Shown: piece after piece, positions 45,881 to 55,585 of the stretch | Position numbering within the stretch: position 1 is the first letter of the stretch | Layout of the letters: the number at the start of each line of letters is the position of its first letter | Assembly: GCF_000308835.1 (NCBI RefSeq) | Contig: NZ_BAGN01000015.1 | Coordinates: 1-64,000 of the forward strand | Length of the DNA stretch: 64,000 nt | Direction of reading: 5' to 3' | Source: Nocardia vinacea NBRC 16497 | GTDB taxonomy: Bacteria; Actinomycetota; Actinomycetes; Mycobacteriales; Mycobacteriaceae | Made by a program: the position numbers and the translations under genes | The notes under the pieces: model-generated | Told to the model about the DNA's origin: nothing | The model's database searches: none | Seen by the model: only the letters and a program-made list of their open reading frames with translations

Positions 45881-48262
45881 TCAGTCGCCCGTACCGGCGG
45901 CCAATTCGCCCAGAACCGCGGCCAGTAGGCGGGCCGCACCGGCCTTGTCCAGCGGATGGTTGCCATTGCCGCACTTGGGCGACTGCACGCAGGACGGGCA
46001 CCCGGCCGCGCAGGTGCACGTCTCGATCACCGCGAGCGTCGCCGACAACCAGTGATGTAGCTGCGCGAACCCGCGTTCGGCGAAGCCCGCACCACCGGGC
46101 TGCCCGTCATAGACGAACACTGTCGGCAGCCCGGTATCCGGATGGTCGGCGGTTGAGACACCGCCGATATCCCACCGATCACACGTCGCGACCAGCGGCA
46201 ATAGGCCGATCGCCGCATGTTCGGCGGCGTGCAGCGCACCCGGCACCCGTGGCGTATCCAGGCCTGCCTCGACGAGTAGTTCGGGTGTCACCGTGTACAG
46301 CACCGCGCGGGTCGGCAGCGTCTGCTCCGGCATATCCAGCTCGACCAGGTCCAACACCTCGCCGGTGCGCAGCGTGCGCAGATACCCGATCACCTGGCTG
46401 GTGACGCTGACCTGCGCCAACGCGGTCGTCACCCGGCCGTGGCGGCGCTGTTCGGCCACCGTGTCGACGGCGATGGAGGTGACCTGTCTGGCGCTGGTGG
46501 TCCAGCCGGGATCGGTGCTGCGCACGAAGGCCACTCCGCCCTCGAGGTCCAGCTCATCGACCAGGTAGGTATCGCCTTGATGCAGGTGAACGGCCCCTTC
46601 GTGCAGCGTCGCCCGCGCTCTCCCGGCATCGGCCGTACCGAGCAATCTGCCGGTCTCGCCATCCACGATGGCAATGAGTGTGCCGATGCCACCGCGCACG
46701 TCGACGGCATCGTGCGGCTGCGCCTCGGCCGTCGCGAACCAGCGCGCGCTACCGTCGCGCACCGCACTGTTCCGGCGTCGGATCAACCCCTGACCTGCGA
46801 GATCGGTGAGCACCTCACCAGCCCCGAGCTCATCGACCTCATTGTCGGTGAGCGGCAGTTCCAGCGCCGCGCACAGCAATTGCGGACCAAGTACATATGG
46901 GTTGTGCGGATCGGTGATGGTGGCCTCGATCGGCTTGTCCAGCAGCGCCTCAGGGTGGTGGACCAGGAAGGTGTCCAGCGGATCGTCCCTGGCCACCAGC
47001 AGCACCAGCGATCCCTGCGTGCGCCGGCCCGCGCGCCCGGCCTGCTGCCAGAACGAGGCGACCGTGCCCGGAAAACCCGAGATCACGACCGCATCCAGCC
47101 CCGCTATATCGACGCCGAGCTCTAGCGCATTCGTAGTGGCGGCTCCTAGCAGCGACCCATCCGACAGCGCGGCCTCCAGGTCGCGCCGATCCTCCGCGAG
47201 ATAACCCGCCCGGTAGGCGGCGACTCGTTTGCTGAGCTCTGGATCGACGTCGGCGAGCAGCCTGCGCGCCTCGATCGCGGTCAGCTCGGCGGCCCGCCGC
47301 GACCTGACGAATACGAGCGTGCGCGCGCCTTCGACCACCAGATCGGCCATGATCCTGGCCGCTTCCGACGTCGCGGATCGCCGAACCGGCGCACCGTTTT
47401 CGCCGGTCAGGGTGGTCAACAGCGGCGGCTCCCACAGTGCGATGGTGCGCGAGCCCTGCGGCGATCCGTCCTCGGTGACCGCAACGCAGGGCGCGCCGAT
47501 CAGCCGGGATGCCGCAGCCGCGGGCTCGGCGGTGGTGGCCGAGCACAGTATGAATATGGGATCCGCGCCGTAATGTGCCGCGATCCGCCGCAGCCTGCGC
47601 AGCACCAGCGCCACATGCGAGCCGAATACGCCCCGGTAGGCGTGGCATTCGTCGACCACCACATAGCGCAGCCTGCGCAACACCCTGGCCCAGCGCTGAT
47701 GTGAGCGCAGCATGCCGACGTGCAGCATGTCCGGATTGGTAAGGATCAGGCGGGCATTCGCCCGCACCCATTGCCTGACCTCGGCCGGTGTGTCCCCGTC
47801 GTATGTGGCCGGATGGACATCCCGCAACGGCCCCTCGTGCGTCAATTCCGCTATTGCCCGCAGCTGGTCAGCACCCAATGCCTTGGTCGGCGCCAGATAA
47901 AGGGCAGTGGCGAGTGGATCTTCGCGCAATGCGGTGAGCACCGGTAGTTGGTAGCCGAGCGATTTCCCGGATGCTGTGCCGGTGCTGACGACAACGTGCC
48001 TGCCGCTCGCGGCGAGCTCCGCGGTCTTGGTCTGATGAGTCCACGGCGCCTCGACCCCGGCGGCTCGCAGCGCGGCGACGACGTCGGGCGCGGCCCAATC
48101 CGGCCAGGTTGTCGTGGCTGCGGGCCGCGCGGCGAGCTCGACGACATGGGTGAGACGCGGGTCGTCATCGGGTGCCGCATCAAGGACACGATTCAGCAAC
48201 GATGCCCCGTAACTTCGGCCGTTGCTGGCGCGTGGCCGAGTCCCCGGTTCGGTCGGATTCAC
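45881..48262 (-). CDS. DEAD/DEAH-box helicase with DUF1998 zinc domain
   Basis: A superfamily 2 helicase equivalent to Rv3649 and related to MrfA-type repair helicases. Motif I is STGTASGKSLGYQ, motif II VVVDECHAYRG (DECH), motif III LCSATTAEP, motif VI QQAGRAGRR. The C-terminus has four clustered cysteines (CTCAAGCPSCVQSPKCGN), the DUF1998 zinc or iron-sulfur site. GTG 48262 gives VNPTEPGT, 793 residues; ATG 48328 is possible. MrfA-like helicases act in mitomycin-type DNA damage repair with an exonuclease partner. Confidence 0.88.
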   Translation of the reverse strand: MNPTEPGTRPRASNGRSYGASLLNRVLDAAPDDDPRLTHVVELAARPAATTTWPDWAAPDVVAALRAAGVEAPWTHQTKTAELAASGRHVVVSTGTASGKSLGYQLPVLTALREDPLATALYLAPTKALGADQLRAIAELTHEGPLRDVHPATYDGDTPAEVRQWVRANARLILTNPDMLHVGMLRSHQRWARVLRRLRYVVVDECHAYRGVFGSHVALVLRRLRRIAAHYGADPIFILCSATTAEPAAAASRLIGAPCVAVTEDGSPQGSRTIALWEPPLLTTLTGENGAPVRRSATSEAARIMADLVVEGARTLVFVRSRRAAELTAIEARRLLADVDPELSKRVAAYRAGYLAEDRRDLEAALSDGSLLGAATTNALELGVDIAGLDAVVISGFPGTVASFWQQAGRAGRRTQGSLVLLVARDDPLDTFLVHHPEALLDKPIEATITDPHNPYVLGPQLLCAALELPLTDNEVDELGAGEVLTDLAGQGLIRRRNSAVRDGSARWFATAEAQPHDAVDVRGGIGTLIAIVDGETGRLLGTADAGRARATLHEGAVHLHQGDTYLVDELDLEGGVAFVRSTDPGWTTSARQVTSIAVDTVAEQRRHGRVTTALAQVSVTSQVIGYLRTLRTGEVLDLVELDMPEQTLPTRAVLYTVTPELLVEAGLDTPRVPGALHAAEHAAIGLLPLVATCDRWDIGGVSTADHPDTGLPTVFVYDGQPGGAGFAERGFAQLHHWLSATLAVIETCTCAAGCPSCVQSPKCGNGNHPLDKAGAARLLAAVLGELAAGTGD

Positions 48263-48698
48263 GACTCGGGCTCCGCGACACGCGCAGAAAGTGTGAAACG
48301 TGTGCGCTTGGGAAGCCCTACCTGCCATTTCGATACCAAATAGCGACCTGGGTCACAGGCCGTTTGCCAGACGCTGGCTCGGTTATCCGCAAGCAAACGA
48401 ACCACAAGTCTGGATTCCGGCATTGTGTCCCTCACCTGCGCATTCGCAAGATCAACTTTTTTGCAAATTGTCGGTAACTCGACTGTTGAATTGCTCGAAG
48501 ACATGGTTCACTAGTTCCTGGTCGCAAGCTTCTGTGTTCGAGGGACGGATCCAAAGTCCAAACCGTCAGCAGGATCGATGTTGCGAACGGTGTGCTTGGT
48601 GCTTTCCTGCAGGGGGAACCAACAGTACAGCGGTCGGAACGGACCCGGTGGATGAACCTACTTGTCCGCCGTTCCGGTAAGAAAAGAGAAGGAACAGA
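48263..48698. other. Divergent helicase-cspA region with csp leader
   Basis: About 436 bases without a gene. The right part is probably the long 5' leader typical of cold-shock genes, with AGAAAAGAGAAGGAACAG just before the cspA start. No riboswitch-like fold could be established by eye. Confidence 0.5.
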
Positions 48699-48905
48699 AT
48701 GGCACAGGGAACTGTGAAGTGGTTCAACGCGGAGAAGGGGTTCGGCTTCATCGCGCCCGAGGACGGCTCCGCCGACGTCTTCGTCCACTACTCCGAGATC
48801 CAAGGGTCGGGCTTCCGCACCCTCGAGGAGAACCAGAAGGTCGAGTTCGAGGTTGGCCAGGGCACCAAGGGCCCGCAGGCCACCGGAGTTCGCGCGCTCA
48901 GCTGA
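48699..48905 (+). CDS. cspA: Cold-shock protein CspA
   Basis: A 68-residue OB-fold RNA chaperone. RNP1 is KGFGFI and RNP2 is DVFVHYS, after the invariant [14 protein letters not shown]. Length and residues match Rv3648c. AGAAGGAACAG precedes ATG 48699. Monocistronic with its own terminator. Confidence 0.97.
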   Translation: MAQGTVKWFNAEKGFGFIAPEDGSADVFVHYSEIQGSGFRTLEENQKVEFEVGQGTKGPQATGVRALS

Positions 48906-48920
48906 GCGTCGAAACAATCC

Positions 48921-48960
48921 GCTCGTCCCTCACCCCCGGTAACGGAGGTGAGGGACGAGC
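48921..48960 (+). terminator. Terminator of cspA
   Basis: GCTCGTCCCTCACC (48921-48934) pairs perfectly with GGTGAGGGACGAGC (48947-48960), 15 bases past the stop. Confidence 0.88.
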
Positions 48961-49206
48961 TATATCTGGGGTAAGACAAAAACCGACGTGTACCTGCCGG
49001 TGCGGTCGTATCGCGACAGGCACTGCATACTGATTACCAGGGACGCAGGTACGCTCTGTGGTTCGAGTCGCAAGCGCTCGGCCACACGTCGCGTCAAGGT
49101 ATAAACGTGTCTGGTGGCAACGTCATCCCCGTCGCCGCCGCTTGCCCCAGCCGCGCACAGTGCGAAAAAGCGCCGCGCGGGTCGATAAGGAAAGGTGTAT
49201 TCGCCG
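48961..49206. other. topA upstream region
   Basis: No gene. TATAAA at 49100-49105 after GCGTCAAGG is a credible -10 for topA. AAGGAAAGG at 49187-49195 is the ribosome binding site. The Rv3647c-type gene found here in M. tuberculosis is missing. Confidence 0.5.
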
Positions 49207-52059
49207 GTGGCAACACGAGACCGCGGTGCAGCCGACCAGGGCCGTCCCCTGCGTCGTCTCGTGATCGTCGAGTCCCCGACCAAGGCCCGCAAAATAGCGC
49301 CCTATCTGGGCCGCAATTACACGGTCGAGGCCTCGGTCGGTCATATTCGGGACCTGCCGCGTGGTGCGGCGGACGTGCCCGCCAAGTACAAGGGCCAGTC
49401 CTGGGCGCGCCTCGGCGTCGACGTCGACAACGACTTCGAACCCATCTATGTGGTGAGTCCGGATAAGAAGGCCAAGGTTTCCGAGCTCAAGAGTCTGCTG
49501 GCCGATGCCGACGAGCTCTATCTCGCCACCGACCCCGACCGTGAGGGCGAGGCGATCGCCTGGCACCTGTTGGAGACGTTGAAGCCCAAGGTGCCGGTGC
49601 GACGCATGGTGTTCCACGAGATCACCGAGCCCGCCATTCTGGCCGCCGCCGCCGACACCCGCGATCTGGACAACGATCTGGTCGATGCGCAGGAAACCCG
49701 GCGCATACTGGACCGGCTGTACGGCTACGAGGTCAGTCCGGTGCTGTGGAAGAAGGTCATGCCGCGGCTGTCGGCGGGCCGGGTGCAGTCGGTCGCGACC
49801 AGGGTGATCGTGCAGCGCGAGCGCGAGCGGATGGCATTCCGCTCGGCCGAGTACTGGGATATCGCGGCGAAGCTGGATGCGGGCGGGGACAACGGCGATG
49901 CCACCAATCCGCGGACCTTCGGTGCGCGACTGGTCAGCGTCGACGGGACCAGGGTCGCCACCGGCCGGGACTTCGGACCGGACGGGCAGCTCAAGGGCAA
50001 TGGCGTGGTCGTCCTCGACGAGCCGTATGCCCGCCGCCTCGCCGAGGCGCTCGACGGCGCCGATCTGGTGGTCTCGTCAGCGGAGGCCAAGCCATATACG
50101 CGCAAGCCGTACGCGCCGTTCATGACCTCGACGTTGCAGCAGGAGGCGGGCCGCAAGCTGCGGTTCAATGCCGAGCGGACCATGCGGGTCGCGCAGCGGC
50201 TGTACGAGAACGGCTACATCACTTACATGCGTACCGACTCGACCACGCTGTCGGAGTCGGCGATCGCCGCGGCCAGGTCGCAGGCGACCCAGCTGTACGG
50301 CGCGGAGTATGTGCACCCGACGCCGCGGCAGTACACCCGCAAGGTGAAGAACGCGCAGGAGGCGCACGAGGCGATCCGCCCGGCGGGCGATACCTTCGCG
50401 ACCCCGGGCCAATTGCATGCGCGGTTGGACAACGACGAGTTCCGGCTCTACGAACTGATCTGGCAGCGCACGGTCGCCTCGCAGATGGCCGATGCCAGGG
50501 GCACTACGTTGACGCTGCGGATCACCGGTGTCGCGGGGACCGGCGAGGAATGCGTGTTCTCGGCCTCCGGTCGGACCATCACTTTCCCGGGCTTCCTCAA
50601 GGCCTACGTCGAGAGTGTCGACGAGGAGGCGGGCGGTCAGTCCGACGACGCCGAATCCCGGCTGCCCGCGCTCGACGAGGGCGAGCGCGTCACGGCGGTG
50701 GAGCTGAATCCCGATGGGCACAGCACGAATCCGCCTGCGCGGTATACCGAAGCGTCGTTGATCAAGACGCTCGAAGACCTCGGCATAGGGCGGCCTTCGA
50801 CGTATTCGTCGATCATCAAGACCATTCTCGACCGCGGATATGTGTACAAGCGCGGCAGTGCGCTGGTGCCGTCGTGGGTCGCCTTCGCGGTGGTCGGTTT
50901 GTTGGAGGCCTACTTCGGGCGGCTGGTCGACTTCGACTTCACCGCCGCGATGGAGGATGATCTCGACGCCATCGCCGGCGGGCGTGAGCAGCGCGGAAAT
51001 TGGTTGTCCAGCTTCTATTTCGGTGGCGATCACGGTGTCGAGGGTTCGGTCGCGCGCTCCGGTGGTCTGAAGCGGATGGTTGGTGAGCGGCTCGATGATA
51101 TCGATGCCCGCGAGGTCAATTCGATCAAGCTGTTCGTCGATGACGAGGGTCGCGACGTGGTGGTTCGGGTCGGTCGATTCGGACCGTATCTGGAGCGGAT
51201 GGTCGCCAATCCGGATGATCCGGAAGGGGATTCGATTTCGCAGCGGGCGAATCTGCCCGATGATCTGCCGCCGGACGAGCTGACCGCCGCAGTCGCCGAG
51301 AAGCTTTTCTCGACGCCGCAGGAGGGACGCACGCTGGGTACCGATCCGGCGACCGGACATGAAATCGTCGCCAAGGAAGGACGTTTCGGGCCGTACGTCA
51401 CCGAGATCCTGCCGGAGCCCGCGGCCGAGGAAGTGCCCGCGCCCGCGAAGAAGACCGCGAAAAAGGCTGCGGCGCCTAAGCCGAGGACCGGATCGCTGTT
51501 CAAAGATATGGATCTGGCGACGATTACGCTCGACGATGCGCTGAAGTTGTTGTCGCTGCCGCGCGTTGTCGGCGCCGACCCGGCTTCCGGTGAGGAGATC
51601 ACCGCGCAGAACGGGCGCTACGGCCCATATCTGAAGAAGGGCACCGATTCTCGCTCGCTGCTCAACGAAGACCAGATCTTCACCGTGACGCTGGACGAGG
51701 CGCTCAAGATCTACGCCGAGCCCAAGCGGCGCGGCCGCCAGGCCGCCAGTGCTGCGGCGTTGCGCGAGCTCGGGAACGATTCGGCCACCGGTAAGCCGAT
51801 GGTGATCAAGGACGGGCGCTTCGGTCCGTACGTCACCGATGGTGAGACCAATGCCAGCCTGCGCAAGGGCGACGAGGTCGATTCGATCACCGATGAGCGG
51901 GCTTCGGAACTGCTCGCCGATCGGCGAGCGCGTGGTCCGGTGAAGAAGACGGCCAAGAAGGCGGCGGCGAAGAAGACTCCGGCCAAGAAGGCGACAGCGG
52001 CGAAGAAGACCGCTGCCAAGAAAACCACTGCCAAGAAGACGGCCGCGAAGAAGTCCTGA
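49207..52059 (+). CDS. topA: DNA topoisomerase I
   Basis: A 950-residue type IA topoisomerase that relaxes negative supercoils. TOPRIM motifs LVIVESPTKA and TDPDREGEAIAW; catalytic tyrosine in YITYMRTDSTTLS. The C-terminal part carries repeated mycobacterial-type TopA_C domains (GRFGPYVTEILPEP, GRYGPYLKKG, GRFGPYVTDG) instead of zinc fingers and ends in a Lys/Ala tail of AKKTAAKK repeats that helps processivity in mycobacterial TopA. GTG 49207 fits the ribosome binding site; GTG 49195 is also in frame. Confidence 0.96.
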   Translation: MATRDRGAADQGRPLRRLVIVESPTKARKIAPYLGRNYTVEASVGHIRDLPRGAADVPAKYKGQSWARLGVDVDNDFEPIYVVSPDKKAKVSELKSLLADADELYLATDPDREGEAIAWHLLETLKPKVPVRRMVFHEITEPAILAAAADTRDLDNDLVDAQETRRILDRLYGYEVSPVLWKKVMPRLSAGRVQSVATRVIVQRERERMAFRSAEYWDIAAKLDAGGDNGDATNPRTFGARLVSVDGTRVATGRDFGPDGQLKGNGVVVLDEPYARRLAEALDGADLVVSSAEAKPYTRKPYAPFMTSTLQQEAGRKLRFNAERTMRVAQRLYENGYITYMRTDSTTLSESAIAAARSQATQLYGAEYVHPTPRQYTRKVKNAQEAHEAIRPAGDTFATPGQLHARLDNDEFRLYELIWQRTVASQMADARGTTLTLRITGVAGTGEECVFSASGRTITFPGFLKAYVESVDEEAGGQSDDAESRLPALDEGERVTAVELNPDGHSTNPPARYTEASLIKTLEDLGIGRPSTYSSIIKTILDRGYVYKRGSALVPSWVAFAVVGLLEAYFGRLVDFDFTAAMEDDLDAIAGGREQRGNWLSSFYFGGDHGVEGSVARSGGLKRMVGERLDDIDAREVNSIKLFVDDEGRDVVVRVGRFGPYLERMVANPDDPEGDSISQRANLPDDLPPDELTAAVAEKLFSTPQEGRTLGTDPATGHEIVAKEGRFGPYVTEILPEPAAEEVPAPAKKTAKKAAAPKPRTGSLFKDMDLATITLDDALKLLSLPRVVGADPASGEEITAQNGRYGPYLKKGTDSRSLLNEDQIFTVTLDEALKIYAEPKRRGRQAASAAALRELGNDSATGKPMVIKDGRFGPYVTDGETNASLRKGDEVDSITDERASELLADRRARGPVKKTAKKAAAKKTPAKKATAAKKTAAKKTTAKKTAAKKS

Positions 52060-52125
52060 CGGTTTCGTCGGTGCATTGCCGTAGCCTCGCCCCGGTATCG
52101 AAGCTCGATCGAGAAGGGGACCACC

Positions 52126-52629
52126 ATGGCCATCGATCAGGAACGCGAAGATCTCATCCTCGCACTCGACAGTCAGCGCGAGCTGTTTCGAATCACCCTG
52201 CGTGGTCTCGACGAGCAGCAGGCCCGGCAGCGCACAACCGTCAGCGAGTTGACTCTCGGTGGACTGCTGCACCATGTCGTCAACTGCGAGCGGCATTGGA
52301 CAAAGGTCATCGTCGAGCGCGATGAGACGGCGAAGCAGGAACTGGCCGAATTCGAGGGTGAATATGTGATGGCGCCCGACGATACGATTGCGGGACTGCT
52401 GGCCACTTGGGACGAGGTGGCGGAGGCGACCGCGAAGCTGATTCGAACCGAGCCGGATCTGAGCACGTCCATCCCGACCCCGACGACACCGTGGACGCCC
52501 GACCGCGTGTGGTGGACCGTGCGGTTCACGCTGCTGCACGTGTTGCGCGAGATCACCCACCATAGTGGGCACGCCGACATCATTCGGGAGGCGCTCGACG
52601 GTGCCAATACCACCTACCAGCGAGCTTGA
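52126..52629 (+). CDS. DinB-like (DUF664) protein
   Basis: A 167-residue four-helix-bundle protein of the DinB/YfiT superfamily. Metal-ligand histidines are in GGLLHHVVNCERHW and in the C-terminal ITHHSGHADIIREALDG motif. Family members include mycothiol-dependent transferases, which would suit an actinobacterium, but the substrate cannot be read. ATG 52126 has GAAGGGGA upstream. It occupies the place of the adenylyl cyclase Rv3645 in M. tuberculosis. Confidence 0.88.
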   Translation: MAIDQEREDLILALDSQRELFRITLRGLDEQQARQRTTVSELTLGGLLHHVVNCERHWTKVIVERDETAKQELAEFEGEYVMAPDDTIAGLLATWDEVAEATAKLIRTEPDLSTSIPTPTTPWTPDRVWWTVRFTLLHVLREITHHSGHADIIREALDGANTTYQRA

Positions 52630-52688
52630 TTCGAATCCGTTCAGCCGTCCGGTCGGGGCTGTCGGAGGGGGCGGCTAGGGTGTAGCGC

Positions 52689-53894
52689 GTGGCGGGTGTC
52701 TTCGATCGGCTGGTTGGGCAGGATGCGGTCGAGTCCGAATTGCGGGCGGCCGCGGTCGCCGCGCGCGGGGGGACCGGCAATGGTGCGATGACGCATTCGT
52801 GGCTGTTCACCGGACCGCCCGGATCGGGGAGATCCGTTGCGGCGCTGTGCTTTGCGGCCGCGTTGCAGTGCACGGACGAAGGGGAGCCCGGATGTGGTCG
52901 GTGCCATGCGTGCACGACCACGATGGCCGGAACGCACGGCGATGTGCGGCGGGTGATTCCGGAAGGGCTGAGCATCAGCACCAAGGAGATGCGCGAGATC
53001 GTGCAGATCGCCTCGCGGCGGCCGAGTACCGGTCGATGGCAGGTGGTGCTGATCGAGGACGCCGACCGGTTGACCGAGGCGGCGGGCAATGTGCTGTTGA
53101 AGGTGGTCGAGGAGCCGCCGGATCGGACGGTATTCCTGCTGTGCGCGCCATCGGTGGATCCGGAGGACATTTCCGTGACGCTGCGGTCGCGCTGTCGGCA
53201 TGTACATCTGGTGACGCCATCGGTGCCCGCCATCGCGCAGGTGCTGCGCGAGCGCGACAAGCTCGATGAGAAGACCGCCACCTGGGCGGCATCGGTGAGC
53301 GGCGGTCATGTCGGGCGGGCTCGGCGGTTGGCCACCGATGAGGAAGCGCGTGCTCGTCGGCAGCGGGCGCTGGCGTTGGTGGGCGCGGTTTCGCGGCCGG
53401 GTGCCGCGTATGCGGCCGCGGATGAATTGGTGAAATCCGCCGACGATGAGGCCAAGCAGATGAGTGCGGCCCGCGACGAACGTGAGCGCGAAGAACTGGC
53501 GACCGCAATGGGCGCGGGCGGCACCGGTAAGGGCGCCGCCGGCGCGACCCGAGGTTCGGCCGGTGTGCTCAAGGACCTTGAGCGCAGGCAGAAATCCCGT
53601 GCCACCCGCACCGGGCGCGATGCCCTCGACCGCGCGCTCATCGACGTCGCCGGCGTCTACCGCGATGCCCTGGCAGTCCGCTTCGGTGCCGCCCGCAACG
53701 GTTCCGGCGTCACCCTCACTCACCCCGATATGTCCGACCAGATCCACGACCTCGCCGACCGCGTCCGTCCCGAGGGCCTGCTCCGCTCCATCGAAGCCGT
53801 CCTCACCTGCCGCGAGGCCCTCGACCTCAACGTCAAACCCCGTTTCGCCCTCGCCGCCATGGTCGCCACCCTCATCTCCGCCCAAACCGCGTGA
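52689..53894 (+). CDS. holB: DNA polymerase III subunit delta prime
   Basis: A 401-residue clamp-loader subunit equivalent to Rv3644c. Its Walker A is GPPGSGRSVAA with arginine in place of the usual lysine, as expected for a delta-prime subunit that does not hydrolyse ATP. A zinc knuckle CGRCHACTTT (Cys cluster near residue 62) follows and DADRLTEAAGNVLLKVVEEP is the Walker B-SRC region. GTG 52689. The truncated tRNA-Thr begins 63 bases downstream. Confidence 0.9.
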   Translation: MAGVFDRLVGQDAVESELRAAAVAARGGTGNGAMTHSWLFTGPPGSGRSVAALCFAAALQCTDEGEPGCGRCHACTTTMAGTHGDVRRVIPEGLSISTKEMREIVQIASRRPSTGRWQVVLIEDADRLTEAAGNVLLKVVEEPPDRTVFLLCAPSVDPEDISVTLRSRCRHVHLVTPSVPAIAQVLRERDKLDEKTATWAASVSGGHVGRARRLATDEEARARRQRALALVGAVSRPGAAYAAADELVKSADDEAKQMSAARDEREREELATAMGAGGTGKGAAGATRGSAGVLKDLERRQKSRATRTGRDALDRALIDVAGVYRDALAVRFGAARNGSGVTLTHPDMSDQIHDLADRVRPEGLLRSIEAVLTCREALDLNVKPRFALAAMVATLISAQTA

Positions 53895-53957
53895 CCGCTA
53901 CCACCCGTTTTCGCGATCCGACCGCCGAGACGATAGACTCGCGTGGCCGAAAGGCAC

Positions 53958-53995
53958 GCCGCCTTAGCTCAGTCGGTAGAGCGCTTCACTCGTAA
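53958..53995 (+). pseudogene. tRNA-Thr(CGT), 5' half only
   Basis: GCCGCCT-TA-GCTC...GAGC-G-CTTCA-CTCGTAA matches the acceptor strand, D arm and the anticodon stem and loop (anticodon CGT, 53991-53993) of a tRNA-Thr. After the loop the sequence is GTACGGCATT instead of TGAAG, and no AGGCGGC acceptor partner occurs in the next 600 bases. TAGACT (53934-53939) remains as a -10. Thus the gene is cut at position 38 of the tRNA, a known crossover point for tyrosine integrases. ACG codons could still be read by a tRNA-Thr(TGT) elsewhere. Confidence 0.8.
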
Positions 53996-54571
53996 GTACG
54001 GCATTGCTGACCTCGTTGTCTCCCTTGCGGTTTCGAATTCAATCTCTTTGCTTCGGCGTTGGATCGCTGGTGTGACCTGCTTTGATGCGTTCGACCAGCA
54101 AAGACATGTTGATTCTGCCGTGGGACGGGCGTGCGCAGTGTGGTCACGATCGCTGCTGTGCCTCAGTCGGGTTCGGTGTGTTTCGCTCCGATTCGGCTTG
54201 GTTCGGCAGGGTAATTTTTACCGAGATTCTGCCGACTTTCGGGAGCCGATCGCCTAGCTTCCGGTTCGCTGGTTACCGGTCAGCGATGGTGGTCCGGCGC
54301 TGGATGGAAATCTGTTGATATTCACGGCGTGTCGCGCACCGTGTCGCGCGTGCGTCGGTTGGTGTGAGCCGCTGCGGCACGAAGGCTATTGCGCGACAGT
54401 CGATCCGCAGATAGCCTGGCGTGGCTATCTGAGCTGTCGGTGTATCCATCGCAGCGGCGTCGAGGGACTTGATCGGCGCGAATCCTGACAACCACTGCTC
54501 TATGTCTGCATGCGGTTGTCGTCGTCCCTCCGCCGCGTACACACGCGCATGACGCCAGGAGTGCTTACCGA
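53996..54571. other. Element-end region between tRNA remnant and integrase remnant
   Basis: 576 bases with mixed codon use and no supported gene. Contains GTGTCGCGC twice (54333 and 54344) and GGCTATCTGAGCTG-like imperfect repeats near 54413-54440 that may be leftovers of an attachment site with integrase arms. I cannot define att cores. Confidence 0.45.
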
Positions 54572-55326
54572 ATGCCCGCAATCAATCGCGGCCTGTACTT
54601 CGAAGCCAGATTCAAGACCAGCCCGGGGAAGTATCAGACGATCCGGGACGAGAATGGCAAGCCTCGGCGGTACCCGACCAAGGAACTGGCCGAAACCGCT
54701 TGCAAGGAAGAGGAGATTGTCTATCGGGTTCTGAGCACACGGCCCGCCGTCGCTGCGGGGGCTGTCAATGGCCGCAGTGAGCCTTATGGGGTCGCACAGA
54801 TGCTCGATTGGAGTGTCGATCCCGGCCAGCAGGCGTTCCAGGACTATGTCGAAGAGTGGCTGGATGATCAGGATCTCGCCGACAACACGGTTCACAACTA
54901 TGAGAGCCACATCCAGTGCCATCTGCTGCCGACGTTCGGACCGATGCCGCTGCTGGATATCACTCGCAGGGCGGTCGCTGATTGGGAAAGGGCTTTGCGT
55001 GCAGGGGGTACAGTGCCGACAGTATCAACACGTATCGTGCGTTCCTGCATGTGATTCTGGAGGATGCGGTCGAGGCTAAGAAGATCCCGGTCAATCCGGC
55101 ACGACGTAAACGCAATCGGGGTCGTCGTACCGGAATGACACCGCATGGGAATCGGCATTCTCACCGAACGTTGCTGGAGCAGTTGGGAACGCCGCAGAAG
55201 TTGATCAACGAAAGGATCGGCCACCAAGACTCGTCGGTGCAGGACCGCTATCCCCAGGTCACTGACGCGATGGTTAAGAAATTGATGGCCGACTTGACTG
55301 AGGTGGGGCCCGATGCTCTGGACTAG
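54572..55326 (+). pseudogene. Tyrosine recombinase (integrase) remnant
   Basis: The N-terminal part reads MPAINRGLYFEARFKTSPGK, then a SAM-like core-binding domain (FQDYVEEWLDDQDLADNTVH). At a GGGGG run (55004-55008) the frame changes; GYSADSINTYRAFLHVILED continues in another frame. After NPARRKRNRGRRTG (about 55130) it jumps to MTPHGNRHSHRTLLEQLGT, so roughly 100 residues with the first catalytic Arg and Lys are gone. HGxRHS and LGTPQKLINERIGHQDSS, then the YPQVTD region, are the remaining catalytic end. So there are two lesions. It probably integrated at the adjacent tRNA-Thr. Confidence 0.85.
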
Positions 55327-55585
55327 CGTCTGGAAATCTGTCCAACCTCGCCGGTTGCGATGCTGAACGGGCTCCTGCGCCTGCGGGCTGAAGAGCTGCA
55401 AAAGCAAGGCCGGGTGGTGGCTGCGTAGGCGACTCTCGTCTGCGAGCGCCATTTCCCTTTCATGCTGTGCCGCTTGTGTTTTCGTATCGGTTCACCGGTC
55501 CGCAGCTTCTTGCGCATCGGTTTCGAGATCAGTTTCCACCGGCTGGTGTAGATCGTCTCATGACTGATGGTCATCTCGTTGTAGC
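55327..55585. other. Intergenic region with a possible gene fragment
   Basis: ATG 55361 opens a 22-codon frame, MLNGLLRLRAEELQKQGRVV, resembling the tail of a lost gene. Nothing else is supported. Confidence 0.35.

Noticed and set aside
50077..52572. 831-codon open frame antisense to topA
   Set aside because: Shadow of topA; contains complement of the Lys tail as leucine-rich repeats, no homology.
53958..54571. Group I intron in tRNA-Thr
   Set aside because: Intron insertion in anticodon loops is known, but no 3' exon (AGGCGGC acceptor strand) follows and an integrase relic is adjacent.
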